Source: CAYPTI01 sp964413525 [NCBI: uncultured bacterium] (GTDB lineage: Bacteria; T1Sed10-126). Taken from it: a stretch of 9,317 nucleotides of DNA. The DNA is taken from assembly GCA_964413525.1 (NCBI GenBank), contig CAYPTI010000075.1:1-9317 (forward strand). Direction: 5' to 3'. Positions 6,888 through 9,317 of the stretch are shown piece by piece. Position 1 is the first letter of the stretch; each line of letters opens with the position of its first letter. The translations under genes were made by a program, and so were the position numbers. The notes beneath the pieces are model-generated. The model saw only the letters and a program-made list of their open reading frames with translations. It made no database searches and had not been told where the DNA came from.

Positions 6888-6911
6888 CCCCCGCCCGTCA
6901 ACCGGCGGGGG
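6888..6911. terminator. GC-rich hairpin, probable bidirectional terminator
   Basis: CCCCCGCC (6888-6895) pairs perfectly with GGCGGGGG (6904-6911) around an eight-base loop. GA (6885-6886, a G then an A) and TC (6912-6913) can extend the stem across one bulged T. The hairpin sits between convergent genes, where a terminator for both strands is expected. There is no T-run on either side, so it is not a textbook intrinsic terminator. Confidence 0.5.
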
Positions 6912-6918
6912 TCCTCCG

Positions 6919-7335
6919 TCAGGAGTTCGGGTTCCCGACCAGCAGAAAGTATAGCCCCGTCAGCAGGAGGACGACCTGAAATTCCATCCCGCCCATAGGG
7001 TGGCTATCGGTGGCCATAAAGGCCCATTGTCCCCAGTGAACCATGAAGATTGCACCCAGCATCACGGGCACGGCGGCCAGACCACCAAGCCGGGTGATCA
7101 GATCATTTGTAAACGGGCCGATCAACACAAGGATCCCGGCGGCCAATTCCGCCAGCATGACCAGCCACCCGACGAGGAGCGAGAACCCCATCATCTCGGC
7201 AAATCCGGCGGGTCCCGCACCCATCAATTTGTCAAGCCCGTGAAACAGAAACACCGCCGCAAACCCGATCCGTAACAACCAGTGAGCGTGCCTGGACAGG
7301 GGATTCACTTCGGTCGTGGCAGCGTCAGAACTCAT
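6919..7335 (-). CDS. DoxX family integral membrane protein
   Basis: A 138-residue membrane protein with four predicted helices (about 17-36, 48-73, 78-101 and 117-134). The first helix has the family hallmark LLRIGFAAVFLFHGLDKL, followed by a Gly-rich loop and the helix GWLVMLAELAAGILVLIG. DoxX relatives were named from a subunit of an archaeal thiosulfate:quinone oxidoreductase, but most bacterial members, including MhqP/CatD-like ones, have unknown roles linked to redox or thiol stress. No partner oxidoreductase is adjacent. The ATG at 7335-7333 has GAGGAGGTC (7353-7345) 9-11 bases upstream. A good sigma70 promoter lies about 70 bases upstream, so it is probably monocistronic. It is convergent with the stress operon. 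Confidence 0.9.
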   Translation of the reverse strand: MSSDAATTEVNPLSRHAHWLLRIGFAAVFLFHGLDKLMGAGPAGFAEMMGFSLLVGWLVMLAELAAGILVLIGPFTNDLITRLGGLAAVPVMLGAIFMVHWGQWAFMATDSHPMGGMEFQVVLLLTGLYFLLVGNPNS

Positions 7336-7344
7336 ATCGAACCA

Positions 7345-7353
7345 GACCTCCTC
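7345..7353 (-). promoter_or_regulatory. Ribosome binding site of the DoxX gene
   Basis: GAGGAGGTC on the minus strand is a near-complete complement of the 16S rRNA 3' end, nine bases before the ATG at 7335. It fixes the start. Confidence 0.75.
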
Positions 7354-7402
7354 GCCCTTCGAAGAATTGGTTCCATTCCTCCATCTCTATTTCAATACCT
7401 AC

Positions 7403-7432
7403 ATTATACGGTGCCATTCTCTTTCTTTGCAA
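7403..7432 (-). promoter_or_regulatory. Sigma70-type promoter for the DoxX gene
   Basis: The minus strand carries TTGCAA (7432-7427, four of six consensus bases), an 18-base spacer and a perfect TATAAT (7408-7403). An A-rich tract lies just upstream of the -35 (about 7433-7445), like an UP element. The whole stretch is an AT-rich island in GC-rich DNA. Transcription would start near 7396, giving a leader of about 60 bases. Confidence 0.6.
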
Positions 7433-7712
7433 AGTTTTCTTACATCTCCTCACCCACGAATCCCACCGGAACCTGACCAATTCCGGGTTCAACCCTCCGG
7501 AGGTTGAGTCCCTGTACGCGTTGATTCGAGGGGCAGGGCGATGGCTGAGCGAGAAAGCGGGAACAGGCCTGTGGCATCAATCGTCAGTACTGGGTGAGGA
7601 GGCTGTTTGTCCACTCAGTGCGAACACACGTCCCGGAAGACGATCCTCTTCCGCGTCAGGGAGCTGAACCAGGAAAGGGGAATCTTGCAGGGGAGTGCGG
7701 TGAGAGGGCCGG

Positions 7713-7734
7713 GGGTTCGTCGAGGGACGAACCC
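7713..7734 (-). terminator. Hairpin downstream of the ABC permease operon
   Basis: GGGTTCGTC (7713-7721) pairs perfectly with GACGAACCC (7726-7734) around the four-base loop GAGG, written on the plus strand. It lies about 35 bases beyond the permease stop and so is placed to end that transcript or protect its 3' end. It has no U-tract on the minus-strand side. Confidence 0.5.
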
Positions 7735-7768
7735 TGGATGTACCCGGATCGCTCCCCCGGTGGCCCGG

Positions 7769-8713
7769 CTAGTTAATGTCGCTCTCGTAGATCTGGGCCA
7801 GGGCGGCCGGTGGTTGGATGTTGAGCTGCTTGCGCCGGTAGGAGGCATACACCAGAACCAGTATGGTCAAAACGTACGGGAGCATCATGAGCAGAAAGGC
7901 GGACACCGGTACTCCGACGGCCTGGAGCCGGAACACGAGGGCCTCGATCCCCCCGAACAAAAAGGCACCCAGCATTGCCCGGATGGGTTCCCAGCTGGCG
8001 AACACCACGAGGGCGATAGCAATCCAGCCCCGTCCGGCGGTCATTCCTTCAACCCAGGAGGGAGAAACCGCCACCGCCAAGTGGGCCCCGGCGACCCCGG
8101 CGCAGGCCCCGCCGAAGAGGGTGTGGAGGTAACGATAAAAGGGTACGGAAATTCCCGAAGCCGCCGCTGCCTCGGGACTTTCCCCCACGGCCCGACCGTG
8201 CAGGCCCCAGCGGGTCCGAAACAGCCAGAACCATACCAGCGGCACCAGGAGGTATCCCGCGTAAACAAGTATGTTGTGGTTGAACAACACGAACCCCACG
8301 TAGGGGATGTCGACCAGCCCCGGAATGGGAAGTCGAGTCAGGGTTTCCGGAAGAGTCTGTCCCACCATGGGCCGTCCGATGAAGGCGGAAAACCCCATGC
8401 CAAAAATGGTCAGGGCCAGACCGCTGACAATCTGGTCCGCCCGCAGCGTAATGCATACGAACGCATGCAGGAGGGAAAGGACCGCCCCCCCGAGCGCGGC
8501 CACGAGGATCGCGTAGTACGGGTTGCCTGTGTAATACGCCGACATGTAGCCGGTCACGGCCCCGAACAGCATCATTCCTTCGACCCCGAGGTTCAATATA
8601 CCGGACCGTTCGGCCACCACTTCCCCGACCGACGCCCAGATCAAAGTTGTCCCGGCCAGCACGGTCGAATTCAGCAGCAGAAGAATGAATTCGATCGTAA
8701 ACAGTTCACCCAC
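7769..8713 (-). CDS. ABC importer permease, BMP/nucleoside type (YufQ/NupC-like), second permease
   Basis: A 314-residue inner-membrane permease of the BPD_transp_2 family, pairing with the permease encoded upstream to import solutes delivered by a Bmp-type lipoprotein; known substrates in the family are nucleosides. Diagnostic sequence is the N-terminal VVAERSGILNLGVEGMMLFGAV (33-53), then about eight to nine hydrophobic segments. The cytoplasmic ATPase-coupling loop is near RWGLHGRAVGESPEAAAASGI (168-188). GTG at 8713-8711 is preferred: GGGAGGTG (8728-8721) is seven bases upstream, and the protein then begins at the conserved first helix. An ATG at 8836 would add 41 non-conserved residues lying inside the upstream gene. 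It overlaps the upstream gene by eight bases, a sign of translational coupling. Confidence 0.93.
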   Translation of the reverse strand: MGELFTIEFILLLLNSTVLAGTTLIWASVGEVVAERSGILNLGVEGMMLFGAVTGYMSAYYTGNPYYAILVAALGGAVLSLLHAFVCITLRADQIVSGLALTIFGMGFSAFIGRPMVGQTLPETLTRLPIPGLVDIPYVGFVLFNHNILVYAGYLLVPLVWFWLFRTRWGLHGRAVGESPEAAAASGISVPFYRYLHTLFGGACAGVAGAHLAVAVSPSWVEGMTAGRGWIAIALVVFASWEPIRAMLGAFLFGGIEALVFRLQAVGVPVSAFLLMMLPYVLTILVLVYASYRRKQLNIQPPAALAQIYESDIN

Positions 8714-9317
8714 GGGTCTCCACCTCCCTTGAGTTGCCTGCATCATCCGGAGGTGGTTTGTTCTCCGCCTCGGGATCGTCAATAACCTTAACCCGGATAA
8801 GTTTGTACCGGATGAAGAACTCGCCCGCCACGGCACAGAACAGAATGATTCCCTGGATCATGTTGACCACCGCGACGGGAATGCCGAGGACCCGGACGCT
8901 CAGCCCGCCGACCTCCAGAGCCCCAAACAGCACCGAAACAAAGGCAATGGCAATCGGATGAAGCTGGCCCAGAAACGCAACAATGATCGCGGTGTATCCG
9001 TAGTTGTTGGATATTCCCCGTTGAAGCCGGCCGACGTACCCGGACACCTCAAGCATGCCGGCCAGCCCGGCGAGCGCTCCGGCAATGCACAGGACAAGGA
9101 TGATGTTCCCCTCTGTGCTCATTCCGGCGTACTCGGCACTCTTCTGGCTCTCCCCGGTGACCCGGAACTCATACCCCCAGCGGGTGTACATGAGGAGAAA
9201 CCAGACCAGGAACGCAAACCCAAATGCGATCAGAATGCCAACATGGAGCCGACCCCAGATGTTCGGCAACTGAGCGGCGTCGACAAACTGAGGGGAGTAG
9301 GGAAACCCCATCTGCTC
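8706..9317 (-). CDS. ABC importer permease, BMP/nucleoside type (YufP/NupB-like), 5' end outside window
   Basis: The last 203 residues of a BPD_transp_2 permease are visible; the frame is open to the window edge and roughly 150 N-terminal residues are missing compared with YufP-like proteins. ATG at 9311 is an internal Met, not the start. The coupling loop TRWGYEFRVTGESQKSAEYAGMST is near the middle. It is followed by LCIAGALAGLAGMLEVSGY and SNNYGYTAIIVAFLGQLHPIAIAFVSVLFGALEVGG, both typical of the first permease of BmpA-type importers. A short charged tail (DDPEAENKPPPDDA) follows the last helix. The stop TGA (8708-8706) overlaps the start of the second permease. Genes for the ATPase and binding lipoprotein are expected upstream, beyond 9317. 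Confidence 0.93.
   Translation of the reverse strand, partial: EQMGFPYSPQFVDAAQLPNIWGRLHVGILIAFGFAFLVWFLLMYTRWGYEFRVTGESQKSAEYAGMSTEGNIILVLCIAGALAGLAGMLEVSGYVGRLQRGISNNYGYTAIIVAFLGQLHPIAIAFVSVLFGALEVGGLSVRVLGIPVAVVNMIQGIILFCAVAGEFFIRYKLIRVKVIDDPEAENKPPPDDAGNSREVETRG
8721..8728 (-). promoter_or_regulatory. Ribosome binding site of the second permease
   Basis: GGGAGGTG on the minus strand lies within the end of the first permease gene, seven bases before GTG 8713. It decides that start against the longer in-frame ATG at 8836. Confidence 0.8.

Larger units (their letters stand above)
7336..7768. other. Intergenic region between DoxX and ABC permease genes
   Basis: About 430 bases. The left part holds the DoxX promoter and ribosome site. 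From about 7480 the GC content rises again and no gene is evident. Visible structures are a near-perfect inverted repeat CAACC-c-TCCGGA-GGTTG (7490-7506), a hairpin CGGAAGA-N6-TCTTCCG (7634-7653) and a strong hairpin at 7713-7734 listed separately. A 41-codon minus-strand frame (GTG 7614 to stop 7489) is the longest new frame of interest and lacks a ribosome site. An unrecognised small RNA is possible. Confidence 0.5.

Noticed and set aside
7489-7614. 41-codon minus-strand frame containing LTIDATGL, compared with insertion-sequence transposases
   Set aside because: The resemblance is limited to about six residues, with no terminal inverted repeats, target duplication or other transposase segments nearby. 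It is kept only as a point to check.
7607-8785. Plus-strand open frame of 392 codons opposite the second permease
   Set aside because: His/Gln/Arg/Pro-rich product without a fold signature. The minus strand carries a clear membrane permease with a good ribosome site.
8714-8836. Longer N-terminus for the second permease from ATG 8836
   Set aside because: The added residues are hydrophilic and lie wholly inside the first permease gene, while GTG 8713 has a strong ribosome site and begins at the conserved helix.

Overview
The window looks like bacterial chromosome of moderately high GC content (about 60% by eye). I cannot name the phylum. A bacterium is favoured over an archaeon because one AT-rich stretch carries a clear sigma70-type promoter (TTGCAA, 18 bp, TATAAT at 7403-7432, minus strand) and several starts have Shine-Dalgarno sequences. 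Proteins are Arg/Asp/Glu-rich and Lys-poor. The universal stress proteins and the acetyltransferase have a flavour common in halophiles, but that is only an impression. The gene content is that of an aerobic heterotroph: acyl/acetoacetate activation, an ester/peptide hydrolase, stress proteins and solute import.

Layout. 1-537: no convincing gene. 538-2424 (+): CocE/NonD-type alpha/beta hydrolase with a complete catalytic set. 2578-2940 (+): PaaI-like hotdog thioesterase homologue in which the usual catalytic Asp is His. 2941-4932 (-): acetoacetyl-CoA synthetase, ending on the base next to the thioesterase stop. Its N-terminal homology runs upstream of the only conventional start, which points to an AUC initiation codon. 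4933-5455: divergent regulatory region with promoter-like sequences and two inverted repeats. 5456-6822 (+): tight three-gene operon, stress protein - GNAT acetyltransferase - stress protein. 6823-6918: convergent gap holding a perfect 20-bp palindrome and a GC-rich hairpin. 6919-7335 (-): DoxX family membrane protein with its own promoter. 7336-7768: mostly non-coding, with a hairpin just past the end of the next operon. 7769-9317 (-): two overlapping permease genes of a BMP/nucleoside-type ABC importer. The first is cut by the window edge.

How the genes may work together. The thioesterase homologue and the acetoacetyl-CoA synthetase both belong to CoA-ester metabolism, and a TetR-like inverted repeat lies in the presumed leader of the synthetase. 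The stress-protein/GNAT operon could be a small post-translational stress module in which the GNAT acetylates its neighbours; this is inference. The permeases need an ATPase and a binding lipoprotein, expected beyond the right edge. I did not find a new multi-gene defence or mobile system. The items most worth checking are the non-AUG start, the Asp-to-His change, the USP-GNAT-USP cassette and the 20-bp palindrome.
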